In this document: positions 9,282 to 18,925 of the stretch, piece by piece | Position numbering within the stretch: position 1 is the first letter of the stretch | Layout: the number at the start of each line of letters is the position of its first letter | From: Chitinophaga skermanii | GTDB lineage: Bacteria > Bacteroidota > Bacteroidia > Chitinophagales > Chitinophagaceae | Direction of reading: 5' to 3' | DNA length: 64,000 bases | Assembly (NCBI RefSeq): GCF_003259335.1 | Contig: NZ_QLLL01000011.1 | Span: 1 to 64,000 of the forward strand | Notes under the pieces: generated by a model | The model's database searches: none | What the model was told of the DNA's origin: nothing | What the model saw: only the letters and a program-made list of their open reading frames with translations | Program-made: the position numbers and the translations under genes

Positions 9282-10348
9282 TACCTATCTTTTAATCTTT
9301 TAAATACTTCTTTATTTTCTTCTATCCTCTCTTCCAATGATCTGCTCTTTTGACCTAAAAACTTTTCAAAATCTTCAGAGCTTACAGAATTGATATATAA
9401 CTTAAGCTTTTCGTGCAAAGCATCTCTAAATACCATATCTCTACTAGCCATTAGGCTTCTTGCCTTTTCTCTTAATGGGTCGTAAATTGTATCTGTCAAT
9501 TCTTCAAATTCTTTAAACAATTGGTGTGCTTCAGATAGACGAAGTTTTTCATTCTTTTTTTCAAATGCCTTTTTTAAATACGAAGCAAACCCACTCTCAT
9601 AGCTTGAAACCAAGTCTAGAACTTCTGAATACATAGTGGATCGTGCACTATCCTTAGTACTTAAATTTAGTATTTGGCGATATTCTTTTGCATCTTCTTT
9701 GAAAATGCTCAAATAAATCCTATCGGTAAGCTGCGCATACTTAAACTTATTATCCCCAATGTATGCATCTAAAGCGTTGGTAAATTCTTGACGATATGTA
9801 TACTCCCTTATAGCACTTGGTAAAAACTCCTCCTCACGCTGATTAATGTACTTTGTAGCCCCTCCTAATCGTTTGTTTAAAACATCTATTACTATATCAA
9901 GAACAGCTCCGCGCATTTCTCTTGCACGATCAGAGCCAGTTAATAACATACCAATATTCAAAAAAGCCTTATATGTAAATATCGCAGCGCTTGGGGCCCT
10001 TGGGCTAATAATTTCATTATCAATGCCTTCGGCGATGTCTCCGACATTAATGTCGGAGACATCGTTTATATAAGCCGCCTGTTCAAAAGCGATCCTAATA
10101 TCCCTTAAACGGGGACCAACAAATACTTCATACCCGCTTTGCGTAAGCTCTTCATGGTAATTCTCAATAAGCCTTTCAATTGTTCTTACATCTACTTCAA
10201 AGTAATTCGCAATCTGTTGTTTAGTAAATCGATAACGTCCTTCAAACATAACTCCATAAAAACCTAGGTTTTTGTAAATTTCTTTAAGGGCGGCAGCATT
10301 ATTTAATATATTTTTTCTGTCTATTTGTGAATTTGTTAAGTCTTTCAT
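9281..10348 (-). CDS. HTH DNA-binding protein, putative Doc antitoxin/regulator
   Basis: A 355-residue protein with a helix-turn-helix at about residues 41-66 (FTKQQIANYFEVDVRTIERL), followed by a charged region and a long helical C-terminal half rich in Lys/Glu. It resembles DNA-binding proteins found next to death-on-curing toxins, and more weakly RhuM. It is translationally coupled to the Doc gene, so a role as autoregulator or antitoxin is inferred. It is much larger than Phd. Residues 96-105 (DVSDINVGDI) are encoded by a perfect 30-bp palindrome at 10034-10063, which could be an inserted element or an operator. Confidence 0.6.
   Translation of the reverse strand: MKDLTNSQIDRKNILNNAAALKEIYKNLGFYGVMFEGRYRFTKQQIANYFEVDVRTIERLIENYHEELTQSGYEVFVGPRLRDIRIAFEQAAYINDVSDINVGDIAEGIDNEIISPRAPSAAIFTYKAFLNIGMLLTGSDRAREMRGAVLDIVIDVLNKRLGGATKYINQREEEFLPSAIREYTYRQEFTNALDAYIGDNKFKYAQLTDRIYLSIFKEDAKEYRQILNLSTKDSARSTMYSEVLDLVSSYESGFASYLKKAFEKKNEKLRLSEAHQLFKEFEELTDTIYDPLREKARSLMASRDMVFRDALHEKLKLYINSVSSEDFEKFLGQKSRSLEERIEENKEVFKRLKDR
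10034..10063. repeat. Perfect 30-bp palindrome inside the HTH gene
   Basis: Arms ATGTCTCCGAC and GTCGGAGACAT flank ATTAAT, with one more matching base on each side (G...C), so the whole 30 bp reads identically on both strands. The 11-bp arm equals one unit of the 11-bp array at 24808-24818. It lies in frame and adds ten codons to the HTH gene. Confidence 0.9.
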
Positions 10349-10566
10349 TATTAATTGAAATTCATTAAATTAAAACTAGAACTCAAACATGGAGTACGTT
10401 TATAATCTCACGTATTGTAAATGTAACTATCTTATTTTGTTTCTATCAATGCCGTTACATTTTCACTCCCTTTAACTATCTAATACCATTTTTGCCATAA
10501 TGCAACGCTGCTATTTTCCTATCTTAGCTCCACGACCATACATTTTCACATGGCGGTTTTTCGAGG

Positions 10567-11175
10567 ATGGACAGCGGTTTAGATATTGATCAAGCTACAA
10601 TCACGGGCTTCTCCACGGGGGATGAAAAAGCGTTTCAGCAGGTGTTCGACTTGCTATTTCGCCCATTGTGTTTCTTTGCCGGTAAGTTTACAGGGCAAAA
10701 AGAAGAAGCAGAGGATGCCGTTAGCCAAGCCTTTCACAAACTTTGGATTCACCGTGCTGGATTTAATGCATTGCCGGCTATTCGAACTTTTCTCTATACA
10801 ACGGTAAAAAACCACTGTTTAGACCTGCTTAAACACAAGGCGGTAGTAGACCATGCTCACCACAATATTCGAATTTCTCAATTGAACGCCGATTCCTTCG
10901 CCGAATCGCGCATGATGCAAGCACAGCTTCTCCAAGTTATTTTTGCCGAAATAGAGCACCTTCCTGCCCATTACAGGGATGTGTTAATGCTTAGCTTCGT
11001 CGAAGAATTAAGCGTGGCGGAAATTGCTGCCCGTATTAACAAATCAGAAAACCATGTTCGGGCCGATCGTTCGCGCGGCCTAGCTCTACTTCGTGCTTCC
11101 TTGAAAAACAAAAAATTACTCGAAGCAGCCCTGCTGCTTTGGACGCTCTACGAGCAAGGTTACTTCCATCGATAA
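10567..11175 (+). CDS. ECF sigma factor (FecI-like)
   Basis: A 202-residue extracytoplasmic-function sigma factor. Region 2 spans about residues 20-90 (core binding and -10 recognition, including the EDAVSQAFHKLW helix). Region 4 spans ~125-180 with the LSVAEIAARINKSENHVR helix-turn-helix. It is followed by FecR, SusC and SusD genes, the standard Bacteroidota arrangement in which substrate binding by the outer-membrane receptor is relayed through FecR to release the sigma factor. It probably drives the SusCD genes. Confidence 0.93.
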   Translation: MDSGLDIDQATITGFSTGDEKAFQQVFDLLFRPLCFFAGKFTGQKEEAEDAVSQAFHKLWIHRAGFNALPAIRTFLYTTVKNHCLDLLKHKAVVDHAHHNIRISQLNADSFAESRMMQAQLLQVIFAEIEHLPAHYRDVLMLSFVEELSVAEIAARINKSENHVRADRSRGLALLRASLKNKKLLEAALLLWTLYEQGYFHR

Positions 11176-11242
11176 CAACCCTCTCAAATTTTTTTTTCAC
11201 ATGGCTGCTGCGTTTTTTCGCATCGGTCGTTTTTACTTTTAT

Positions 11243-12430
11243 ATGCAACCAAAATTCTCCTTCAACGAAGCGCTATACCAAGTGCTATACAAACATTGGT
11301 CGGGCCAACCACTCCTACCAGCAGAACAGGTCATGTTCGAAGCCTGGATAGCGGAGCCGGATAATGCAGCCGTTTGGGAAGAGTTGAATGATGAATTTTT
11401 ATTACAACAACAGTTGAAGGAATGGCAATCGTACGATGCACAAGCTACTTGGCAGCAATTCTTACAACTACGCGACGAAGCAACGCCGGTTAAAAAACCT
11501 TTCATTAGCCGCCAATTGTTCCGCTGGAGTGCAGCTGCGGCTGTATTCGCGGGTATCGCCATTGGTTCATATGTCTACTTCCAACCAACATCTACACCAA
11601 CAAACACCACGGTAACACAAGTAGCCGATGTACTACCTGGCAGCTCTAAAGCGATGTTGATTCTCGACGATGGCTCTACGATCGACCTCGACACGGCGCA
11701 TAACCAAGTTATTCAACAAGGAAGCTCAGCAGCGCAACTACAAGGCGGCTCGCTTCACTATCAAAACAATGTAAACAGCCATACCATTGCTTACAATACA
11801 CTTAAAACCCCGCGCGGCGGGCAGTTCCAATTAACATTGCCCGATGGCTCCCTGGTTTGGCTAAATGCAGCTTCTTCCATTCGCTTTCCCACTTCCTTCC
11901 AAAACGCGGAACGCGTAGTAGATGTAACGGGCGAAGTGTATTTCGAAGTAGCACAAAATGTGAATAAGCCGTTCAGGGTAAATGTAAATAAACAGGCAAG
12001 GGTAGAAGTATTGGGTACGTCATTCAATATCCACGCCTACGACGATGCCCCCAATATGCAAACCACGTTGTTGGCTGGTTCCGTGAAAGTTAGCGCTGGT
12101 GTACATACCGCCTTGTTGCGGCCGGGCCAACAAGCACAACTGGGGACAGGGAATATGCGTATCAACAAAAATGTGGATATCGCCAAGGTGATGGCTTGGA
12201 AGAATGGTTTATTCGATTTCCAAGATGCCAGCTTGCAAGATGTGATGTTGCAATTATCGCGATGGTATGATGTGGAAATCGAGTTTAGGGGTGCTATTCC
12301 TGCAACAGAATTCTGGGGGAAAATGGGCCGAAACTTAACATTAATGCAAGTATTAAAAGGCTTAGAGGGTAGTGGTGTACACTTTAAATTGGAAAATAAT
12401 GGTAAGAAATTAATCGTGCTACCATCATAA
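11243..12430 (+). CDS. FecR-family transmembrane anti-sigma factor
   Basis: About 395 residues from the ATG at 11243, chosen because the longer frame from 11201 adds an atypical hydrophobic leader. The N-terminal cytoplasmic part (~85 residues) would hold the sigma factor. A single membrane helix (WSAAAAVFAGIAIGSYVYF) leads to a periplasmic FecR domain (LPGSSKAMLILDDGS..., TPRGGQFQLTLPDGSLVWLNAAS) and a C-terminal DUF4974-like domain (FDFQDASLQDVMLQLSRWYDVE), which contacts the STN domain of the partner receptor. Its place between the sigma factor and SusC fits this relay. Confidence 0.93.
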   Translation: MQPKFSFNEALYQVLYKHWSGQPLLPAEQVMFEAWIAEPDNAAVWEELNDEFLLQQQLKEWQSYDAQATWQQFLQLRDEATPVKKPFISRQLFRWSAAAAVFAGIAIGSYVYFQPTSTPTNTTVTQVADVLPGSSKAMLILDDGSTIDLDTAHNQVIQQGSSAAQLQGGSLHYQNNVNSHTIAYNTLKTPRGGQFQLTLPDGSLVWLNAASSIRFPTSFQNAERVVDVTGEVYFEVAQNVNKPFRVNVNKQARVEVLGTSFNIHAYDDAPNMQTTLLAGSVKVSAGVHTALLRPGQQAQLGTGNMRINKNVDIAKVMAWKNGLFDFQDASLQDVMLQLSRWYDVEIEFRGAIPATEFWGKMGRNLTLMQVLKGLEGSGVHFKLENNGKKLIVLPS

Positions 12431-12437
12431 AAACAAA

Positions 12438-12461
12438 CCGCCCCGTCTGACCACAGGGCGG
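12438..12461 (+). other. GC-rich hairpin between fecR and susC
   Basis: CCGCCC (12438-12443) can pair with GGGCGG (12456-12461), eight bases after the fecR stop. There is no T-run, so it may be a weak terminator or a processing/attenuation element separating regulator from transporter expression. Confidence 0.45.
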
Positions 12462-12514
12462 CGAATAGTTTAAGGCGATCGCTTTATTAATCAACCAAAA
12501 ACCGTAACAAAAGT

Positions 12515-15500
12515 ATGTTTTTTAAAACGCTTTGTGATCGGAACGAGCTTGTTATGCCCAAGCGAAAACAGTTCCGGCTTCCAACCAAAATTGAACGAGC
12601 CATGAGATTGACCACCTTCCTATTACTGGTTTGCTTGCATGTAACTGCCAACAGCGTTGCACAACAAATCACGTACAGTGGTAAACAGGTGCCATTGGAG
12701 AAAGTTTTTAGTGTGATTGAAAAACAAACGGGAAACGTTGTTTTCATCAACAAACAATTATTAAAAGAGGCTAAACCCGTTACGGTAAATGTAACAGCTA
12801 TGCCACTTAAAAACTTCTTATCGCTCATTTTACAAGATCAACCGCTCGACTACTCTTTCGAGCAACAAACAATCTTCATTAAGAAAAAAAATCAACCAAC
12901 CATTCAATTGTCCCAAGCGCCAGCGCCGTTTCCAGTTAGCGGGGTGGTACGCGATTCACTGGGCGGCTTCCTGGCTGGGGCTTCTATCCGTATTAAAAAC
13001 TCCCATGTTTCTACCATCACGGATGTAAACGGGCAATTTGTATTGAATGCGAACAGCGGCGATATCCTCGTGATTTCCTACGTCGGTTTCAAAAACTACG
13101 AGTTCAAGGTGATCAATTCTATCCCCGTTATTATTACACTAAGCCGCGAAAGTACCAGCATTGGCGAAGTCGCTATTACGGTAAATACAGGTTACCAAAG
13201 TATTCCAAAGGAACGGGCTACAGGTGCTTTCTCTATTGTTACGAGTAAACAATTGGAAGGTAAGATTCGACCCGATTTAAAATCGGCTTTAGAAGGACAA
13301 GTAGCCGGTATGTTGCTCACCAACGACGGTAGCATTGAAGTGCGCGGTGTATCGACCTTCGTAGCCGAAAAAACACCGTTGATTATCGTGGATGGTTACC
13401 CAATTTCCGGCGGCTTAGAAACTTTGAATATCGACAATATTGAAAGCGTAACTGTACTAAAAGATGGTGTAGCTGCTTCTATTTACGGCGCTAGATCGTC
13501 GAACGGGGTGATTGTAGTAACCACGAAACATGGCAAGAAAGGTAACCTGAACGTGAGCTATAACGGTTCCTTCGGGGTAACGCAGAAACCAAACTTGTCG
13601 TACCTCCGTCGTACCAGTGCTAGCGATTACGTAGATGCTGAATTGGAATTATATGCCAGCAATCCTAATCAATACCTCAACGCTTATAACAACTACGGCT
13701 ACCTTTCCCGCGTGATGTATTTGAAAGTAGCAGAGAGTTTAAATATTGTGAAGTCGGCCGATGTAGCATCCGAACTCGCACAACTTCGCAAAAACAACGG
13801 GTTACAACAATTAGAGGATTACCTCTTCCGCAACCAGCTCACACAACAACATAACATCAGCCTTTCTGGTGGATCAGACAAAAACCAAGTGTCGGCTTCC
13901 GCCAAGTTTATCAACAACCGCGGCAATGCTTTATACATGAAGGATAACCGTTTGATTATGGATGTGAAGAACGACTGGAAACCCACCAGCTTTTTGAATG
14001 TAAGACTGTGGACAAACATTAACTACAGCACTGCCGACGCCCCTTTACGTCCGATGAGCGATTTCCTTAGTTACCATTCATTATATCTTATTCACCCGTA
14101 TGACAATGTGGTAGATCCCAATACCGGCGCTTACCAAAATATATACGCGGTAAATCCTCGCAAACAAGCCCGCTACGAAAATATGCCAGGGCTTAAACCG
14201 ATGTACTACAACCCGCTGGCCGACCTAGGTAAGGAAATGTCGAACACGCAAAACTTCCAGTTCCGTATTGGTGGTAACATTAGCGCCAACCTAGCGAAAG
14301 GTTTAATTCTCGATGCAGGCGGTACTTGGACGCGTGGGAACTCTTTTACCCGCAATTTATACAGCAAGGAATCTTTCAGAATGCGCATGGGTTATAACGA
14401 TGCTACTTCAGTTACCAATCCTGCCAAGCATTATATTCCAGATGGCGACATGCTAAACGAATCGCGCAATATTAACTACGCGTATACTTTCCGTTCACAA
14501 TTAAATTACAACCGGTATTTCGGTAAACATAGCGTAATTGGCTTGGCCGGTTTCGAAGTATCGCGTGATGTGAGAGATTACAATACGCTACCTACACGCT
14601 TTGGATACAACAACCAAGCGGGTACATTCAATAACTTCAATTATGCCGATTACATCGCGGGTATTTATAACGCAGATATGTTAAGCTCTGCCGGTAAACC
14701 TACTGCTAGCATGGGCACTATGAGCTTTCGTGATAACCGTTATGTTTCCTACTACGCTAACGGCTCTTACGAGTACGATCAACGTTACCTCGTAAGTGGT
14801 AGCATTCGCTTGGATCAAACGAACTTCTTCGGTACCGACCCTCGTTATAGGCATAAACCATTATGGTCGATCGGGGCTACTTATAAATTATCGAACGAAA
14901 GTTTTTACCACGTCGATTGGTTGAACCGTTTGTACTTGCGTGCTTCTTATGGCGTGAATGGTAATATCTCGTTAGATGCAGGTCCGTTCTTGATTATTGC
15001 CCCGGGTAGCTTTTCTAATTTAACAGGCGATATTTCTTACTCCATTGCTTCGCCTCCAAATAAAAGCTTACGCTGGGAAAGAACGAATACCAACAACTTC
15101 GGTACCGACTTAACCATTTTCAAAAAGCTGAACATCAGCCTCGACTATTACTTCCGTAAAAGCCAAGAGTTGTTAGCTACTAGCCAAGTAGATCCAACTT
15201 TAGGTTACAGTTCACTGATCCGCAACGTAGGGCAGATTAACAATACCGGGCTTGAAGTGGCGCTAAGTGGTGAAGTGTATAGAAAAGGTAACTTCTCATG
15301 GAATGTATTAGGAACAATGGCTTACAATACGAATAGGGTAGTAACGTACGATGTGAATTATACGTCCCCGGTAGATGTAACCATGACTTCTGTTAACCGT
15401 GTTGGCTATCCTTCGAACGCTGTATTTAGTTATCGTTTCGCGGGATTAGATAACAACGGTTTAGCACAGTATTACACCGCCGATGGCAAGTTACAAAGCG

Positions 15501-16045
15501 GTGGCGGGGTAGGATTGAAAGACGTAGTTTATAACGGCACTTTCCGTCCTAAATACATGTATAGCTTAACGAACACATTGCGCTATAAGAACTGGGAAAT
15601 GGCGTTTATGCTGTTGGCAAAAACAGGCCACGTAATGCGCCGTGCAGCTTACGCGGGTAACTCCATTCAGCTGGCCGACGTAGCGAAACGCTGGCGTAAA
15701 CCGGGTGATGAAAAAACAACGATTTACCCTGTATTGAATGAATATGCATTCGATGCCTTCTACTTCCCACAAGCCGACATTTTCATTGAAAGCGCAAATT
15801 TCTTAAAGCTCCGCGATGCAAGTTTATCGTACAGCTTTAATAAAGCCTTCATGAAAAAATTGGGCATTAACAATGCCAGCGTAATGTTACAAGGTCGTAA
15901 CCTATTACTTATAGCTGCCAACAAGGATAAACTTGATCCCGAAGCATATGAAATGGGCGCTTCTGATCCGTTGAATGCAGAATTGGGATTCACGCCAATG
16001 CGTCCAATGCCAGAGGTGTATATCGGTTTACGTGTTAATTTTTAA
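12515..16045 (+). CDS. SusC/RagA TonB-linked outer-membrane receptor with STN domain
   Basis: A 1176-residue outer-membrane importer. After a basic leader and signal sequence (ending near VTANSVAQQ) come an STN domain (~50-120), a carboxypeptidase-regulatory-like beta-sandwich (VSGVVRDSLGGFLAGASI..., ~145-215), the TonB plug (with the SusC landmark SSNGVIVVTTKHGKKG), and a long beta-barrel ending in an aromatic residue (YIGLRVNF). The STN domain marks it as a signalling receptor that works with the upstream sigma/FecR pair. SusD follows 9 bp later. The substrate is unknown because no glycosidase or protease gene is linked. Internal ATGs at 12554 and 12602 are alternative starts. Confidence 0.96.
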   Translation: MFFKTLCDRNELVMPKRKQFRLPTKIERAMRLTTFLLLVCLHVTANSVAQQITYSGKQVPLEKVFSVIEKQTGNVVFINKQLLKEAKPVTVNVTAMPLKNFLSLILQDQPLDYSFEQQTIFIKKKNQPTIQLSQAPAPFPVSGVVRDSLGGFLAGASIRIKNSHVSTITDVNGQFVLNANSGDILVISYVGFKNYEFKVINSIPVIITLSRESTSIGEVAITVNTGYQSIPKERATGAFSIVTSKQLEGKIRPDLKSALEGQVAGMLLTNDGSIEVRGVSTFVAEKTPLIIVDGYPISGGLETLNIDNIESVTVLKDGVAASIYGARSSNGVIVVTTKHGKKGNLNVSYNGSFGVTQKPNLSYLRRTSASDYVDAELELYASNPNQYLNAYNNYGYLSRVMYLKVAESLNIVKSADVASELAQLRKNNGLQQLEDYLFRNQLTQQHNISLSGGSDKNQVSASAKFINNRGNALYMKDNRLIMDVKNDWKPTSFLNVRLWTNINYSTADAPLRPMSDFLSYHSLYLIHPYDNVVDPNTGAYQNIYAVNPRKQARYENMPGLKPMYYNPLADLGKEMSNTQNFQFRIGGNISANLAKGLILDAGGTWTRGNSFTRNLYSKESFRMRMGYNDATSVTNPAKHYIPDGDMLNESRNINYAYTFRSQLNYNRYFGKHSVIGLAGFEVSRDVRDYNTLPTRFGYNNQAGTFNNFNYADYIAGIYNADMLSSAGKPTASMGTMSFRDNRYVSYYANGSYEYDQRYLVSGSIRLDQTNFFGTDPRYRHKPLWSIGATYKLSNESFYHVDWLNRLYLRASYGVNGNISLDAGPFLIIAPGSFSNLTGDISYSIASPPNKSLRWERTNTNNFGTDLTIFKKLNISLDYYFRKSQELLATSQVDPTLGYSSLIRNVGQINNTGLEVALSGEVYRKGNFSWNVLGTMAYNTNRVVTYDVNYTSPVDVTMTSVNRVGYPSNAVFSYRFAGLDNNGLAQYYTADGKLQSGGGVGLKDVVYNGTFRPKYMYSLTNTLRYKNWEMAFMLLAKTGHVMRRAAYAGNSIQLADVAKRWRKPGDEKTTIYPVLNEYAFDAFYFPQADIFIESANFLKLRDASLSYSFNKAFMKKLGINNASVMLQGRNLLLIAANKDKLDPEAYEMGASDPLNAELGFTPMRPMPEVYIGLRVNF

Positions 16046-16054
16046 TTCTTATTT

Positions 16055-17584
16055 ATGCGACTCTATCATAAACTTTTATTCCTCGCAGCAGGCTCGTTAG
16101 TAGCTTGTAATAAGTTCTTGGATGTGAAACCAAAAGGGAAACTCATTCCCCAAGAAATATCGGAGTTTAACCACCTGTTAGACAACCAAGATATTGTACA
16201 ATACCCGTTCTTAAACAATAACTCCACTTCACTAATGGGTTATTTGAGCGATAATATTGAATTGTCGGAAGGGGTAGGAAAGGTGTATTACAAAGCTAAT
16301 AACAGCGCTAATATCGACAACTACTACGCGTATACATTCCGCACACCTTATCGTAACCCAACCTTGCCAGATTATTACTGGAACTGGGGTACATATCGTT
16401 CGATGAAATATTTCAATAACGTAATTGATGGCATCAATAACATCCGCACAAACGAAAATGCGAAAGAAGCAGATGCTGTTACTGCCCAAGCTTACGTAGG
16501 CCGAGCATGGAGCTATTTCCATACGGTATTGGTATATGGCCCTATGTATAAACCAGGTGGCGATAATTCCACCAAAACAATCCCCTATGTAACAAGTAGC
16601 GATATTTCGGCACCAATGGTAAATTTATCAACCACCCAAGAGGTATTCGATAAAGTGTTGGCCGATTTACATACTGCTTTACCCAATATTCCAGAAAATA
16701 CAAATTATCCATCAAGACCAACCAAAGCGGCTACATGGGCAATGCTGGCGTATTACCACTTGTTCACACAACGGTACGACAGTGTTGCTTATTATGCCAA
16801 CCTCTCGTGGACAAACGCCACGGCTAAAGGCATTGATAAAGTGATGTATGATTTTAATACGTTGAGTTATGCCGATACTCTGAACCCGTTATCGAGCGCT
16901 ATTTTAAGTCCCGATAGCAAAATCAATTTACCGAACAGCCGCGAAATCCTCTTCTTCCGCAATACCGATAACCGTGGTGGAAAGGCAAACGAATCTTATC
17001 CTTCCAGCGAGTTTATTGGCTTATTCGACCAAGCGAAAGATTTACGTTTCAAATATTACTTCATGATGGCGCCCGGTTATAAAACCACGTATAACGGTGT
17101 TACTTACAACGATGGTACTCGTTTACAATATTACCGGGGTGCTACAGCCATGGGTAACCCTAAGTTCCAAATGACGGCCGGTTTTACTTACCCAGAAGTA
17201 TTATTAATGCGTGCAGAAGCGTATGCTAGGTTAGGTCGTTTAAGTGATGCCATGAACGATTTGAACTTGTTGCGCAGGTATCGTTTTGTAATCGGTACAG
17301 CACCGTTGGCTCAACCTGCTTCTCCTGATGAAGTAATTAACCTTGTTCTACAAGAACGCAGAAGAGAATTGCCATTAGCGCACCTTAAACGCTTTATGGA
17401 TTTGAAACGCTTTAGCATAGAACCTGGTAAACCATGGAGCAAAGCCACGGTTAAACATACGCTGGGCGCAGAAACATTCGAAGGTCGTGTAGATGGTCCG
17501 CTATTCATTCTACCTATTTCAAATACTGTATTGCTCTTTAATCCTGGTTGGGGTATTCCTCCAGATAATAGACCTTATAATTAA
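16055..17584 (+). CDS. SusD/RagB outer-membrane lipoprotein
   Basis: A 509-residue surface substrate-binding lipoprotein, partner lid of the SusC barrel. The lipobox LVAC puts the acylated cysteine at residue 18, followed by a short NKFLDVKPKG segment typical of SusD. TPR-like helices appear with YVGRAWSYFHTVLVYGP, and the conserved C-terminal block runs through PEVLLMRAEAYARLGRLSDAMNDLN and LVLQERRRELPLA. The order SusC-SusD with a 9-bp gap is canonical. Confidence 0.96.
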   Translation: MRLYHKLLFLAAGSLVACNKFLDVKPKGKLIPQEISEFNHLLDNQDIVQYPFLNNNSTSLMGYLSDNIELSEGVGKVYYKANNSANIDNYYAYTFRTPYRNPTLPDYYWNWGTYRSMKYFNNVIDGINNIRTNENAKEADAVTAQAYVGRAWSYFHTVLVYGPMYKPGGDNSTKTIPYVTSSDISAPMVNLSTTQEVFDKVLADLHTALPNIPENTNYPSRPTKAATWAMLAYYHLFTQRYDSVAYYANLSWTNATAKGIDKVMYDFNTLSYADTLNPLSSAILSPDSKINLPNSREILFFRNTDNRGGKANESYPSSEFIGLFDQAKDLRFKYYFMMAPGYKTTYNGVTYNDGTRLQYYRGATAMGNPKFQMTAGFTYPEVLLMRAEAYARLGRLSDAMNDLNLLRRYRFVIGTAPLAQPASPDEVINLVLQERRRELPLAHLKRFMDLKRFSIEPGKPWSKATVKHTLGAETFEGRVDGPLFILPISNTVLLFNPGWGIPPDNRPYN

Positions 17585-17612
17585 TCACCCTCCATTCTAA
17601 AAACTATTCATC

Positions 17613-18725
17613 ATGAACAAACTATTCATAGCCGCGATGCTTGTATTGCCAGCGGCTGCTTTTGCACAAAAAACTGCACCCTCCTTCAAAATTAAAGGTG
17701 AAATAACCGGTGTTTCGTCACCTGCTAAAGTGTACTTATCGTACCGTATGGATAAAACGATGTACCGTGATTCTGCTGAATTGAAGAACGGAGCTTTTGA
17801 AATTGCAGGTAAATTTATGGAGCCTGTTTCTGCTAGTTTGCAACTACAAGTTGAAGGCAGCAAAGACAGGGACTATACTACTATTTACTTAGCACCTACA
17901 ACGTTAGAAGTAAAAGGCGAACATAAAATTGCGCATGCTACCATTACAGGCGGCGAGGATAACAAGATGTACGCTCTATTGCAATCGAATATTAAGCCGG
18001 TGAATACGCGCGAGAAAGAGTTTTTGTTAGCAGGCACTTCTTTATCGAAAGAAGAAAAAGCAACCGCTGCTTATAAGGCTAAAGAAGAGGCGTTTGAAGA
18101 TTCTATCTTCTCTGCACGCAAACAAGTATGGGCTGCTTTCGTGAAAGCACACCCGAATACGGTTGTTAGTTTAGATATTTTGGATTCTTATGGTGGTTTC
18201 TTCCCATCATTCGACGATTTATCGCCATTGTATAAGCTATTGTCGCCCGCTGTGAAAAAGACAGCAAAAGGTAAACAATACGCTCAAACGATTGCTAAAT
18301 TGGAGAAAACAAATGTAGGCCAGTTTGCTCCTTTGTTCGAAAAGGCAAACCCGGAAGGCAAAAACATCAACTTAAAAGATCTCCGCGGTAAATACGTGTT
18401 AATCGATTTCTGGGCTTCTTGGTGCAAACCTTGTCGTGCCGAAAACCCGGTGCTCGTGAAAGCGTATAACGACTATAAAGACAAAAACTTCACCATCCTA
18501 GGCGTTTCACTCGATGCCGAGTTCACACGCAATGCTTGGATTAAAGCGATTAAAGATGATGGCTTAACGTGGGCGCAAGTAATTGACTTAGGCACCGAAA
18601 AAGCATCTGATACGTATTATGTACAAGCTATTCCACAAAACTTCTTATTAGATCCAAGTGGAAAGATTATCGCTAAAAACTTACGCGGCGAGGCTTTAGA
18701 GGCTAAGTTGAAAGAATTGTTATAG
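17613..18725 (+). CDS. Periplasmic TlpA-like thioredoxin with N-terminal DUF4369 domain
   Basis: A 370-residue exported protein with a signal peptide (cleavage after AAFAQ). A DUF4369-type beta domain covers about residues 25-120. After a helical linker, a TlpA/AhpC-TSA thioredoxin domain (~235-370) carries the WASWCKPC redox site. Such proteins reduce or exchange disulfides in the periplasm. It starts 28 bp after SusD and probably belongs to the SusCD transcript. A close paralogue follows, with CGPC in place of CKPC. The cis-Pro loop (QAIPQNFLLDP) is present. Confidence 0.92.
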   Translation: MNKLFIAAMLVLPAAAFAQKTAPSFKIKGEITGVSSPAKVYLSYRMDKTMYRDSAELKNGAFEIAGKFMEPVSASLQLQVEGSKDRDYTTIYLAPTTLEVKGEHKIAHATITGGEDNKMYALLQSNIKPVNTREKEFLLAGTSLSKEEKATAAYKAKEEAFEDSIFSARKQVWAAFVKAHPNTVVSLDILDSYGGFFPSFDDLSPLYKLLSPAVKKTAKGKQYAQTIAKLEKTNVGQFAPLFEKANPEGKNINLKDLRGKYVLIDFWASWCKPCRAENPVLVKAYNDYKDKNFTILGVSLDAEFTRNAWIKAIKDDGLTWAQVIDLGTEKASDTYYVQAIPQNFLLDPSGKIIAKNLRGEALEAKLKELL

Positions 18726-18753
18726 TAGTCGGGTAACCCGTTTTAGATAACCC

Positions 18754-18816
18754 AATCCCGGAATGTTTCGTAATATGCTGGTTACGAAATGTTCCGGGAT
18801 TGTTGTTTTATAGGCA
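18754..18816 (+). terminator. Terminator of the SusCD-TlpA transcript
   Basis: Twenty-base arms (18754-18773 and 18782-18801) beginning AATCCCGGAA and ending TTCCGGGATT pair with two mismatches, followed by a T-rich tract. It separates the two TlpA-like genes into different transcripts, or attenuates the second. Confidence 0.75.
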
Positions 18817-18925
18817 AGGTTTTGAAAAAATTTATTGACTTACTTTGATATGAAAAAACTTACGAGTAATTTTTACCCAGGCAAACTTTTTTTCTTGTCA
18901 GTACCTTTAACTTAACTCAAATTCA

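Noticed and set aside
8668-10400. tRNA-Phe as the left attachment site of a genomic island carrying the Doc pair
   Set aside because: I found no second copy of the tRNA 3' end downstream and no integrase gene, so no island boundary can be supported.
10567-12430. Ferric citrate regulation by true FecI/FecR
   Set aside because: The partner receptor is of SusC type followed by SusD, so the system is a nutrient-uptake regulator and not necessarily iron-linked.
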